From Amycolatopsis sp. NBRC 101858 (GTDB lineage Bacteria > Actinomycetota > Actinomycetes > Mycobacteriales > Pseudonocardiaceae): a stretch of DNA of 64,000 bases. Positions 52,633-60,995 of the stretch are shown in pieces (positions within the stretch are counted from its first letter, which is position 1; every line of letters starts with the position of its first letter). The translations under genes were made by a program, and so were the position numbers. The notes under the pieces are model-generated. The model worked only from the letters and a program-made list of their open reading frames with translations. It did not search any database and had not been told where the DNA came from. Where the stretch lies: NCBI RefSeq assembly GCF_030269325.1, contig NZ_BSTD01000009.1, positions 332,989-396,988 on the forward strand, in the 5' to 3' direction.

Positions 52633-53946
52633 GTGGCCCGCTGGGTCATCCACCTCGACCTGGACGCCTTCTACGCGTCGGCCGAGCAGCTCACCCGCCC
52701 GACGCTGGCGGGCCGTCCGGTGCTCGTCGGCGGCACCGGGCCACGCGGCGTCGTCGCGGGCGCGAGCTACGAGTCCCGGGCGTTCGGCATCCGCTCGGCG
52801 ATGCCGATGGCCCAGGCGCGGCGGCTGCTCCCGGCCAACGGCGTGATCGTGCCGCCGCGGTTCCGCGTCTACGAGCGGCTCAGCCAGGAGGTCTTCGCCG
52901 TCGTCACGGGGGTGGCGCCGGTGCTGGAGAAGATCTCGCTCGACGAGGCCTTCGCCGAACCGCCTTCGCTGACGGGCGCTTCGCTCGACGAGGTGACTTC
53001 GTTCTGCGCCACGCTGCGGGAGCGCATCCGGGCGGAGACGGGCCTGGTGGCGTCGATCGGCGCGGGCAACGGCAAGCAGATCGCCAAGATCGCCTCCGAC
53101 GAAGCCAAGCCGGACGGCCTGCTGGTGGTGCCGCAGGGGACCGAACGCGAGTTCCTCGCGCCGCTGCCGGTGCGCGCGCTGTGGGGGATCGGGCCGGTGG
53201 CCGAGGGGAAGCTGCGGTTCATCGGCGTCCAGACGCTCGGGCAGCTGGCGGCACTGTCCGAACAGGACGCGGTGGCAACGCTGGGCGGGGTGGTCGGCCG
53301 CGACCTGCGCCGGCTCGCGACGGGGTTCGACGACCGCCCGGTGGCCGACCGCGGCGAGACCAAGCAGGTCAGCGCGGAAACGACGTTCGACACGGACATC
53401 AAGGACCTGACGACGCTGCGCGCGGAGGTCCGGCGGATCGCGGTGGGGGCGCACAAACGGCTGGTGAAGGCCGAGCGCGTGGCCCGGACCGTGGTGATCA
53501 AGCTGCGGCACACGGACATGCACACGGTGACCCGTTCGGAGACGATCTCCGCGCCCACGGACGACCTGGCCGAGCTGGCGGCGGTGGCGGAACGGCTGCT
53601 GCTGGACCCGGCGGAGTTCGGCGGGATCCGCCTGGCGGGCGTCGCGTACAGCGGGCTGTCCGTACCGCACCAGGACGCGCTGTTCTCCCTCGCCGTCCCT
53701 TCGGCGCCCGCGGCATCGACGGTGGTCACCGCGCCCGCCCCGGCACCGGCCGCCGCCCCGTCGGAGTGGCGACAGGGCGACGACGTGGTGCACGAGGAAC
53801 TCGGCACGGGCTGGGTCCAGGGCGCGGGCCACGGCCGCGTGACGGTCCGCTTCGAGCACCGCACTTCCGGCCCCGGCGTCGCCCGCACGTTCGTCCAGGA
53901 AGATCCGGCCCTCCGCCGCGGCGACCCCGGCGACTGCCTGAAGTGA
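52633..53946 (+). CDS. dinB: DNA polymerase IV with C-terminal Tudor-like extension
   Basis: A 437-residue Y-family translesion polymerase. Catalytic acidic motifs are HLDLDAFYAS (D8 and D10 of the first strand) and SLDEAF (near residue 100). Palm, thumb and little-finger regions continue to about residue 355. After an Ala/Pro-rich linker (360-380) an extra segment, WRQGDDVVHEELGTGWVQGAGHG, resembles the Tudor-like C-terminal domain of UvrD/PcrA helicases. There is no typical beta-clamp motif at the very end. GTG 52633 starts one base after the regulator stop, so it may be transcribed with the exporter operon; no SOS box was found directly upstream. Confidence 0.92.
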   Translation: MARWVIHLDLDAFYASAEQLTRPTLAGRPVLVGGTGPRGVVAGASYESRAFGIRSAMPMAQARRLLPANGVIVPPRFRVYERLSQEVFAVVTGVAPVLEKISLDEAFAEPPSLTGASLDEVTSFCATLRERIRAETGLVASIGAGNGKQIAKIASDEAKPDGLLVVPQGTEREFLAPLPVRALWGIGPVAEGKLRFIGVQTLGQLAALSEQDAVATLGGVVGRDLRRLATGFDDRPVADRGETKQVSAETTFDTDIKDLTTLRAEVRRIAVGAHKRLVKAERVARTVVIKLRHTDMHTVTRSETISAPTDDLAELAAVAERLLLDPAEFGGIRLAGVAYSGLSVPHQDALFSLAVPSAPAASTVVTAPAPAPAAAPSEWRQGDDVVHEELGTGWVQGAGHGRVTVRFEHRTSGPGVARTFVQEDPALRRGDPGDCLK

Positions 53947-53949
53947 GTC

Positions 53950-55035
53950 CTACTCCGCGGAGCAGCCCTGGAGCTTGGCGACCTCCTGGCCGGCCAGGAG
54001 GAACGCGCCGACGCCGTAGGCCGCGGTGTCCGTGACCTTCGCCGTGGCCGGGCGGTCGCCGACCGGCTGGACGTAGCCGACCTTGCCGTCCGCCTGCAAT
54101 GCCTTCGTCGACAGCGCCGTCCACGCCTTGTCCACCACCGGGCGGTACCGCGCGGCGTCCAGGATGCCCGCGCTGATGCCCCAGCCGATGCCGAACGTGA
54201 AGAACGCCGTGCCGCTCGTCTCCGGGCCGCCGTGGTCCCACGGGTTCAGCAGGTCCGAGTTCCAGAAGCCGTCACGGCGCTGCAGCAGGGACAACGAGAA
54301 CGCCATCTTCTTGTACACCCGCAGGTATTCCGGCCGCCGCGGGTCGTCCGTGGGCAGGACCTGCAGCACCTTCGTCAGCGCCGCCAGGGCCCAGCCGTTG
54401 CCGCGCGACCAGAACACGCCCGAGCCGGTGAACCGCGCGTCGCGGTACCACAAGCCGGTGAACTCGTTGAACAGCTTGTGTTCCGACGTCTTGAACAGCT
54501 TGTCCATGGCGTCCAAATAGGACGGATCGTGGTCGATCACGCTCATCCGCGCGAACGACGGCATCGCCATGTTCAGCGCGTCGACGTAGTTCCAGTAGTC
54601 GCGGTGCCCGGCCTGCACCGACGCGACCTCGTCCTTGATCCGCGTGCGGATCGAGTCGAGCGAGATCTCCGGGTGGAAGTACGTGTACAGGTCCAGGTAC
54701 GCCTCGCCGGCGGCCTGGTTGTCCGGGAAGAACGGCCGCTTCGGGTCGAGCGGCAGCTGGTAGTTCGCGGCCTGCGCCCACGGCAGCGTCTTGTGGTTCG
54801 ACTGACCGGTGGTCCGGACCAGCGCCAGGTTGCCGACGTGGAACGTCGCGTTCTGCCAGTCGATCGCGTCGAGGTCGGTGCCGTTGGCGACCCAGTAGTT
54901 GCCCGCGGCCACCATCTGGTCGGTGATCGCGCAGGCCGGAGGGGCTGCCGCGGTGGCCGCCGGAGCGGTGAACAGGCTGCCCGCCAACGCAGCGGCCGCG
55001 AGCACGCCGAAGCCACGAATACCCGGGAAACGCAT
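53950..55035 (-). CDS. Secreted GH88/GH105 unsaturated glycosyl hydrolase
   Basis: A 361-residue secreted enzyme of the GH88/GH105 (alpha/alpha)6 fold, which removes unsaturated uronic acids from lyase products of pectin or other uronic-acid glycans. Signal peptide residues 1-29, then the catalytic Asp region YWNYVDALNMAMPSFARM, the WYRDARF segment and the signature FWSRGNGWALAAL. GAGGAGG precedes ATG 55035. It lies downstream of a GntR-regulated sugar ABC operon on the same strand, suggesting uptake of the released sugar. Confidence 0.9.
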   Translation of the reverse strand: MRFPGIRGFGVLAAAALAGSLFTAPAATAAAPPACAITDQMVAAGNYWVANGTDLDAIDWQNATFHVGNLALVRTTGQSNHKTLPWAQAANYQLPLDPKRPFFPDNQAAGEAYLDLYTYFHPEISLDSIRTRIKDEVASVQAGHRDYWNYVDALNMAMPSFARMSVIDHDPSYLDAMDKLFKTSEHKLFNEFTGLWYRDARFTGSGVFWSRGNGWALAALTKVLQVLPTDDPRRPEYLRVYKKMAFSLSLLQRRDGFWNSDLLNPWDHGGPETSGTAFFTFGIGWGISAGILDAARYRPVVDKAWTALSTKALQADGKVGYVQPVGDRPATAKVTDTAAYGVGAFLLAGQEVAKLQGCSAE

Positions 55036-55107
55036 GGAAGCGTCCTCCTCAGCACGTCATGGCGGCGGGTGGGTCGCAGCGAGTGTTCAGGGTTCCCGGT
55101 GGACGTG

Positions 55108-55782
55108 TCAAGGTGCCGGTGAGCGGTACGGTGCAACGGTTTCCAGCAACCGGCGCGACGCGGATTCGGCCCCGTCGGCGTTCTTCGCCAGCACCAGCGT
55201 GAGCACGCGGGAGTGCGCGACGAGCGTGTTGCCCTCGGGCAGTTCCATCGGCTCGCCGTGCGCAGTCAGCGCCGCCACCACGGGTACCTGCAGCTGCGCG
55301 ATCAACGCGTTCCCGGACGCGCGGATCAGCGCCGCGTGGAACCGCGAATCGGCCTCCCGGAAGGCCGCGGCGTCGGAGCGCTCGACCGCGTCCGCCATCA
55401 GCTCGTAGGCCGCGGCCATCGCCGACAGCTCGTCGGGACGCCGGTGCTGCGCGGCCATCCGCGCCGCCTGCGGCTCGATCATCAGCCGCAGCTCCAGCAG
55501 CTCGCGCAGGTGCTCGCGGCCGTCGGGCCCGTTGACGCGCCACGCGATGACGTCCGGGTCGATCGCGTCCCAGGCGTCCGGCGGCAGCGTCCACGTGCCG
55601 ACACGCGGCCGCGCGGTCACCATCCCCTTCGACTCCAGCACGCGCAGCGCTTCGCGGACCACCGTCCGGGAGGCGGAGAAGCGGCGGCCCAGCTCCTCGG
55701 GGACGAGCGGCTGCCCGTCCCCGAGGACGCCTTCGACGATGAGCCTGCCCAGTTCGTCCACTATCCGGGCGTGGAGGTTCAC
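55108..55782 (-). CDS. FadR/GntR-type transcriptional regulator
   Basis: A 224-residue regulator with an N-terminal winged helix (LGRRFSASRTVVREALRVLESKGMVTARPRVGTW) and a helical FCD ligand-binding domain (RELLELRLMIEPQAARMAA, READSRFHAALIRASGN). GTG 55782 starts two bases after the permease stop. It closes the sugar ABC operon and most likely controls it in response to a sugar acid, the usual FCD ligand class. Confidence 0.9.
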   Translation of the reverse strand: MNLHARIVDELGRLIVEGVLGDGQPLVPEELGRRFSASRTVVREALRVLESKGMVTARPRVGTWTLPPDAWDAIDPDVIAWRVNGPDGREHLRELLELRLMIEPQAARMAAQHRRPDELSAMAAAYELMADAVERSDAAAFREADSRFHAALIRASGNALIAQLQVPVVAALTAHGEPMELPEGNTLVAHSRVLTLVLAKNADGAESASRRLLETVAPYRSPAP

Positions 55783-55784
55783 CG

Positions 55785-56810
55785 CTACTCGGGCAAGCCG
55801 ACGCGGCGCTCTCCGCTGCGCAGCTGCTGCAGCACGACCGCGATCACCAGCAGGGCGCCGTGCGCGACGTTCTGCCAGAACGGGTTGATGCCCAGCCCGG
55901 ACATGCCGTTGTCCAGCACGCCCAGGATGATCACCGCGAGCACGGTGGAGATGATCGACCCGCGGCCGCCCTTGAGCATCGTGCCGCCGAGCGCCGCGCC
56001 GGTGACGGCCTGCAGCTCCAGGCCTTCGGAGCCGGACACCGGCTGGCCGGAGCCGGTGCGCGCGGTGATCAGCACGCCCGCGACCGCCGCGACCACGCCG
56101 GCCAGCGCGTACACGCCGATGATGTACCGGTTGATGTTGATGCCGGCCAGCCGCGCGGCCGTGTCGTTGCCGCCGATGGCGTAGACGTTGCGGCCGATGT
56201 CGGTGTACTTCAGCAGGAAGTGCAGCAGTGCCGCGACGATCAGGAACACCCACACCAGCGACGGCAGGCCCGCGATCGCGCCCTTGGCCAGGAAGATGAA
56301 CAGGTCGTCGCCGCCGGTGTAGCCCTGCGACTTGCCGTCCGAGATGACCTGCGCGACACCCTTGTAGGTGGCGAGCATGGCCAGCGTCGCGACCACCGGG
56401 TTGACCCGGCCGAAGATGATGATCATGCCGTTGATCAGGCCGCACAGGATGCCGACGCCGACCGCGGCGAGGATGCCGACCCCGGCGCTGCCGGTCGAGG
56501 TGAACACCATCGCCGAGATGACCGACGCGAGCCCGGCCATCGAGCCGACCGAGATGTCCAGCGCGCCCAGGATGATCACCAGCGTCTGCACCAGGGCGAG
56601 CAGCCCCATGATGGTGATCGCGCTGCCGATCAGCAGCAGGTTGTTGGTGCGCAGGAAGTTGTCGTTCAGGATGCTCAGCAGGACGATCAACGCGATCAGC
56701 GTGATGATCAGGCTCGAGTTCTGCACGCCGATGCCGGTCAGCACGCGACGCGCGGCCGACGGCTGGGGCGGCGCGGCGGGTGCGGCGGTTTCCTTGGTGG
56801 GGGTACTCAT
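55785..56810 (-). CDS. Sugar ABC transporter permease (RbsC type)
   Basis: A 341-residue permease of the ribose/xylose/arabinose class with 8-10 membrane helices. The motif VILGALDISVGSMAGLASV near residue 80 and the later ALGGTMLKGGRGSIISTVLAVIILGVLDNG match RbsC. ATG 56810 overlaps the ATPase stop by four bases. It forms the channel of the CUT2 importer with the neighbouring ATPase. Confidence 0.92.
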   Translation of the reverse strand: MSTPTKETAAPAAPPQPSAARRVLTGIGVQNSSLIITLIALIVLLSILNDNFLRTNNLLLIGSAITIMGLLALVQTLVIILGALDISVGSMAGLASVISAMVFTSTGSAGVGILAAVGVGILCGLINGMIIIFGRVNPVVATLAMLATYKGVAQVISDGKSQGYTGGDDLFIFLAKGAIAGLPSLVWVFLIVAALLHFLLKYTDIGRNVYAIGGNDTAARLAGININRYIIGVYALAGVVAAVAGVLITARTGSGQPVSGSEGLELQAVTGAALGGTMLKGGRGSIISTVLAVIILGVLDNGMSGLGINPFWQNVAHGALLVIAVVLQQLRSGERRVGLPE

Positions 56811-58345
56811 GCGCCGATCTCCTGCTGCTCTTCTACTGCCGGTTCGGTTTCGGGGATGGCGAGGGTCAGCACGGCTTCCTCGGTCGCGTCTTCGCGGCCG
56901 ATCTCGCCGGCCAGGTGCCCGGCGCGCATCACGAGGATGCGGTCGGCCAGCGTCAGCACCTCGGGCAGGTCGGAGGAGATGACCAGCAGCGCGATGCCTT
57001 CCGCGGCGAGGCCGTCGATGATCCGGTAGATCTCGGCCTTCGCGCCGACGTCGACCCCGCGGGTCGGCTCGTCGAGGATCAGCAGCTTCGGCCGCCGCGC
57101 CAGCCAGCGCGCGAGGACGGCCTTCTGCTGGTTGCCACCGGACAGCTTGCGGACTTCCTGCTCCATCGACGGCGTCCGCACGCGGAGCTCGCTGATGTAC
57201 TCCTCGACGAGCGCGCGTTCCTTCGCGCGCTTCACGACGCGGAAGCGGCGAAGGCGGTCCAGCACCGAGATGGAGATGTTGTCGCGGACGGACCGCTGCA
57301 TGAGCAACGCGTCCGTCTTGCGCTCTTCGGGCGCGAAGCCGATGCCTGCTTTGACCGCGTCGCCGGGGTTGTGGGCGCGCAGCCGCTTGCCGTCGAGCTC
57401 GACGGTGCCCGACCGGATCGGCAGGTCGCCGACGATCGCCCGGGCCAGCTCGGACCGTCCCGCGCCGACCAGGCCGGCCAGGCAGACGACCTCGCCCGCG
57501 CGGACCTGCAGCGAGATGCCGGTGACGTCGTCGGTCGTGACGTCGTCGAGCTTCAGCACGATGTTGCCGGTTTCCTGGGTGACGCGGCGTTCCAGCGCGG
57601 AGAGGTCGCGGCCGATCATCATCCGGACCAGGCCGGGCTCGTCGGTCTCGGCGACCTGCTGGACGCCGACGAGCTTGCCGTCGCGCAGCACGGCGACGCG
57701 GTCCGCGAGCTGGAAGATCTCCTTCATCCGGTGCGAGACGTAGACGACGGCGACCCCGCTGTCGCGCAGCCGCCCGATCAGCCGGAAGAGCGCCTCCACC
57801 TCGTGCTCGGACAGCGACGACGTCGGCTCGTCGAAAGCGATCACCTTCGGCGGGGTGGCCGCGGTGAGCACGCGGAGGATCTCGACGATCTGGCGCTGGG
57901 CGGCCGACAGCTTGACGCCGAGCGTCGCCGGGTTGAGCACGCCTTCGAAGCCGTACTCGGCGAGGGCGTCCTGCGTCGCCTTCAGGAGCGTGCGGCGGTT
58001 GAAGACCCGCACCTTCGCGGGGAGTTCGCCGACGAAGACGTTCTCCGCCACCGAAACGTGCGGGATGATCTCGGGTTCCTGGTAGATCACGCGGACCCCG
58101 GCGGCCATCGCCGCGCGCGGGGTGTCGAAGGTGACTTCGGTGCCGTCCAGGAGGAGCCGGCCGTCGTCGGGGCCCTGGTCGCCGGAGAGGACGCGCAGCA
58201 GCGTCGACTTCCCGGCGCCGTTCTCGCCCATCAGCGCGAGCACCTCGCCGGAGCGGATCTCCAGCGAGACGTCGTCGAGGGCGGTGACCCCGGAGAAGCG
58301 CTTGCCGATGCCCTCGACGGCGAGCGCGGGAGCAGAGCTGGACAT
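56807..58345 (-). CDS. Sugar ABC transporter ATPase with two nucleotide-binding domains (RbsA type)
   Basis: A 512-residue tandem ATPase of the CUT2 family. Domain 1 has Walker A GENGAGKST, signature LSAAQRQIVEI and Walker B VIAFDEPTSSLS. Domain 2 has the degenerate P-loop GLVGAGRSE usual for this family, signature LSGGNQQKAVL and LLILDEPTRGVD. ATG 58345 (residue 16 of the longer frame) follows GAAGGGCG and is the family-typical start. It powers uptake through the co-encoded permease. Confidence 0.92.
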   Translation of the reverse strand: MSSSAPALAVEGIGKRFSGVTALDDVSLEIRSGEVLALMGENGAGKSTLLRVLSGDQGPDDGRLLLDGTEVTFDTPRAAMAAGVRVIYQEPEIIPHVSVAENVFVGELPAKVRVFNRRTLLKATQDALAEYGFEGVLNPATLGVKLSAAQRQIVEILRVLTAATPPKVIAFDEPTSSLSEHEVEALFRLIGRLRDSGVAVVYVSHRMKEIFQLADRVAVLRDGKLVGVQQVAETDEPGLVRMMIGRDLSALERRVTQETGNIVLKLDDVTTDDVTGISLQVRAGEVVCLAGLVGAGRSELARAIVGDLPIRSGTVELDGKRLRAHNPGDAVKAGIGFAPEERKTDALLMQRSVRDNISISVLDRLRRFRVVKRAKERALVEEYISELRVRTPSMEQEVRKLSGGNQQKAVLARWLARRPKLLILDEPTRGVDVGAKAEIYRIIDGLAAEGIALLVISSDLPEVLTLADRILVMRAGHLAGEIGREDATEEAVLTLAIPETEPAVEEQQEIGA

Positions 58346-58367
58346 GGTCGCCCTTCGAGCGGTGGAA

Positions 58368-58400
58368 CCCGCGGGCGGTGCGCTCGGCACCGCCCGCGGG
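58368..58400 (-). terminator. Hairpin between sugar-binding protein and ATPase genes
   Basis: Perfect 13-bp stem (CCCGCGGGCGGTG and complement) with a seven-base loop in the 62-base gap after the binding-protein gene. Such hairpins are common here and raise the ratio of binding protein to membrane components by partial termination or mRNA protection. Confidence 0.8.
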
Positions 58401-58407
58401 AGTTCGG

Positions 58408-59433
58408 TCAGGTGCAGTTGACGCCGGCCTGCTTGTAGTTGTCCTTGTTGACGATCGTGGTCTTCGCGATCGTCTCCGCGGGCAGCTCCTTGCCGTTCTT
58501 CACCTTGTCGACCAGCACCTGGATCGCCGACCGGCCGACCTCGGCGCCGGAGATGTAGAGCGCGGACTTGTTGCCGGTGTCCTTGCCGGCCGCCCAGTCC
58601 TTGCAGTCCAGGTAGGCGCCGAGCCCGACGCCGATGATGTTGCTCGCCTGCACGCCCGAGTTGGCCAGCGCGGTCACGACGCCGGTCTCGTTCTCGTCGT
58701 TGCAGCCCCAGACCACCCAGTGCTTGACGCCCGGGTTGGAGCCGATCACCGCGCCGGAGCGGTTCTGCGCGTCGACGGGGGAGTTGTCGGTGCCGACGTC
58801 GATCACCTGGACGCCCGGGTCGCCGGCCTTCGCGAACGCGGCCTTGGCGGCGTTGACGCGGTCGGTGCAGACGCTGAGGTCCTGCTTGTAGGCACTGATG
58901 ATCTTGGTGTCGGCGGCGGCCCAGCCGGCGGCCTTGAACAGCTTCCCGGCCTCGGTGCCGACCGAGTCGCCCATCTGGCTGCCGTTGAAGCCGACGAACG
59001 GGGCCTTCGCGCCGGTGCCGTCCTTGATGACGTCGTCGGAGGCGATGATCGGGATACCGGCGCTCTTGGCCTTGTCGATCACCTGCGGGCCGATGGCCTG
59101 GTCCGGGACGACGATGGCGACACCGTTCGCGCCCTGCGCGACCGCGGCGTCCAGTTCGGTGATCGCCTTGTTGGCGTCCTGGCCGAGGTTGACGACCTTG
59201 AGCTCGACGCCGAGCTCCTTCGCCTTCTCCTGCGCGCCCTGCGCCTGCTCGACGAAGTACTGCTGGTCACCCTGTTTCTGCAGGTAGTAGAGGGTGATCT
59301 TGCCGTTGGCGGGTGCCGACTGCTGCGGGGCGGCGGTGTCCTTGCCGGAGGAGCACGAGGCCATCAGGACACCGGAAATCAAACAACAACCAACAACGCT
59401 CCAGGTGCGGAACCTGTGCGGGTATGTGGACAT
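58408..59433 (-). CDS. Sugar ABC transporter substrate-binding lipoprotein
   Basis: A 341-residue lipoprotein (lipobox LMASC near residue 27) of the type 1 periplasmic-binding fold, similar to arabinose/ribose-type sugar-binding proteins (ITLYYLQKQGDQQYFVEQAQGAQEKAKELG split over the N-domain, VWGCNDENETGVVTAL late). It is first in the importer operon and separated from the ATPase by a hairpin. The sugar is not identifiable; the GH105 neighbour suggests a pectin-derived uronide or rhamnose. Confidence 0.9.
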   Translation of the reverse strand: MSTYPHRFRTWSVVGCCLISGVLMASCSSGKDTAAPQQSAPANGKITLYYLQKQGDQQYFVEQAQGAQEKAKELGVELKVVNLGQDANKAITELDAAVAQGANGVAIVVPDQAIGPQVIDKAKSAGIPIIASDDVIKDGTGAKAPFVGFNGSQMGDSVGTEAGKLFKAAGWAAADTKIISAYKQDLSVCTDRVNAAKAAFAKAGDPGVQVIDVGTDNSPVDAQNRSGAVIGSNPGVKHWVVWGCNDENETGVVTALANSGVQASNIIGVGLGAYLDCKDWAAGKDTGNKSALYISGAEVGRSAIQVLVDKVKNGKELPAETIAKTTIVNKDNYKQAGVNCT

Positions 59434-59750
59434 CGAGTGCTCCCATGGGCCGGGGACGAGTGTTGCTGACGGGTTACCGCCGGGTGACTGGTATTACAAA
59501 ACACCCGTTCGTACGACGTCAAGCCGCAGTTAGCGGAGCGATACCTACTCTGGGTAGTTGCATCGTGGCATGAACCCTGGCCATTTATCGTATTTTTTCG
59601 GCTCTGTCCTGCACGTTGTCCGGCTTTGTCCTGTGTGAATGTTCTGATCGGTGTTGTCGACTGTGGTGGAAGTTGCCGTTGACTGGGAGGTGGCGCGTGT
59701 CGGGTTCGTCCGGATGGCAGGATGGCCGGACCACAGCAGCAGGGGGACCG
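59434..59750. promoter_or_regulatory. Divergent promoter region between sugar-binding protein and CapA genes
   Basis: A 317-base, comparatively AT-rich region with no gene. A TGGTATTACAA-like half-site near 59489-59500 resembles GntR/FadR operators (TGGT-N3-ACCA) but lacks a perfect partner. An AT-rich stretch near 59580-59602 (TTTATCGTATTTTTT) could be a -10 region for either direction. No further structure was assigned. Confidence 0.45.
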
Positions 59751-60878
59751 ATGACGAAGCTCCGCGTCGCCGCGCTCGCCGGGGTCGCCGTCCTGGCGGC
59801 CGCGTGCAGCAGCAGCCCGCCGCAGTCCGGCCCGGCACCGACGCCGTTCCCGGAGACGTCTGCTTCGGCGGAAGCGGCCCCGGACGGCTCGTTCAGCGTC
59901 GTCGCGACCGGCGACGTCCTGATCCACCCGGCGCTGACCGAGCAGGCCGAGGCCGACGGCGGTGGCAAGATCGACTACCGGCCGCTGCTCGCCGGGATCA
60001 AGCCGCTGATCTCCGGCGCCGACCTCGGGATCTGCCACCTCGAGACGCCGCTGGCGCCGGAGGGCGGTCCGTACAGCGGGTACCCGTCGTTCAGCGCGCC
60101 GCCGGAGATCGCGGATGCGCTCAAGGACACCGGCTACGACACCTGCTCGACGTCGTCCAACCACACGATCGACCAGGGCGCCGACGGCGTGAAGCGGACC
60201 TTGGACAAGCTCGACGACACGGGCATCAAGCACACGGGCTCGGCGCGGTCGGCCGCGGAAGCGGCGAAACCGCTGGTGCTCGACGTCCACGGCGTCAAGG
60301 TCGCGCAGGTGTCGTACGCCTTCGGGTTCAACGGCATCAAGGTGCCGGCCGGGAAGCCGTGGCTGGCCAACCAGATCGACGTCGACGACGTCCTGGCGTC
60401 GGCCCGGAAGGCGCGCGAGGCCGGGGCGCAGGTCGTGATCGCCAGCCTGCACTGGGGCGTGGAGTACCAGCACGACCCGACGGCCGAGCAGCGGTCGCAG
60501 GCCAAGAAGCTCCTGGCGTCGGACGACATCGACCTGATCGTCGGCCACCACGCGCACGTGGTCCAGCCGTTCGAGAAGATCGGCGGCAAGTGGGTCGCCT
60601 ACGGGCTCGGCAACAGCATCGCCCGCCATTCCGAACCGCGAGGCGACACGGAGGAAGGCGCGGCGGCCCGTTTCCGCTTCGTCCGCGACGGCGAGCGCTG
60701 GAAGGTCGACAAGGCCGAGTACATCCCGACGTACATCAAGCTCGACGCCCCGATCCGCCTTCTCGACTTGTCGACAACGCCCGCGTCGGCGCAGGTAACA
60801 AAGGCCCTGGGCGACACGGACAAGAACATCCTGAGCCTCAAAGCGGACAAAGACGGCCTGACCCGCCCCGGCAAGTAG
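59751..60878 (+). CDS. CapA/PgsA-like lipoprotein
   Basis: A 375-residue lipoprotein (lipobox LAAAC near residue 17; ATG 59751 chosen over the longer frame from 59616 because it gives this clean signal). The mature part is the CapA metallophosphatase-like fold of poly-gamma-glutamate capsule proteins: VVATGDVLIHP, ICHLETPL, TSSNHTIDQGADG, VIASLHWGVEYQ and VGHHAHVVQP supply the putative metal ligands. No capB/C genes are near, so it may be a stand-alone envelope enzyme. Terminated by the inverted repeat array at 60880-60994. Confidence 0.9.
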   Translation: MTKLRVAALAGVAVLAAACSSSPPQSGPAPTPFPETSASAEAAPDGSFSVVATGDVLIHPALTEQAEADGGGKIDYRPLLAGIKPLISGADLGICHLETPLAPEGGPYSGYPSFSAPPEIADALKDTGYDTCSTSSNHTIDQGADGVKRTLDKLDDTGIKHTGSARSAAEAAKPLVLDVHGVKVAQVSYAFGFNGIKVPAGKPWLANQIDVDDVLASARKAREAGAQVVIASLHWGVEYQHDPTAEQRSQAKKLLASDDIDLIVGHHAHVVQPFEKIGGKWVAYGLGNSIARHSEPRGDTEEGAAARFRFVRDGERWKVDKAEYIPTYIKLDAPIRLLDLSTTPASAQVTKALGDTDKNILSLKADKDGLTRPGK

Positions 60879-60879
60879 G

Positions 60880-60994
60880 GTCGGCTCGCGTACCCAGACA
60901 GTCGGTTCGCGTACCCAGACGGTCGGCTCACGAGCCGACCCTCCAGGTACGCGAGCCGACTGTTCAGGTACGCGAGCCGACCCTCCAGGTACGT
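60880..60994. repeat. Mirrored array of about 21-bp repeats between convergent genes
   Basis: Two direct units GTCGGYTCGCGTACCCAGACR (60880-60900, 60901-60921), a central palindrome GTCGGCTCACGAGCCGAC (60922-60939), then two and a half inverted units with core GGTACGCGAGCCGAC. The whole 115 bases can fold into one long hairpin and probably terminates both the CapA gene and the encapsulin operon. The unit core is shared with the array at 20062-20122. Confidence 0.85.
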
Positions 60995-60995
60995 C

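Noticed and set aside
60880..60994. CRISPR array
   Set aside because: Units are contiguous with no unique spacers of regular length and are arranged as a mirror, not as direct repeats with spacers.
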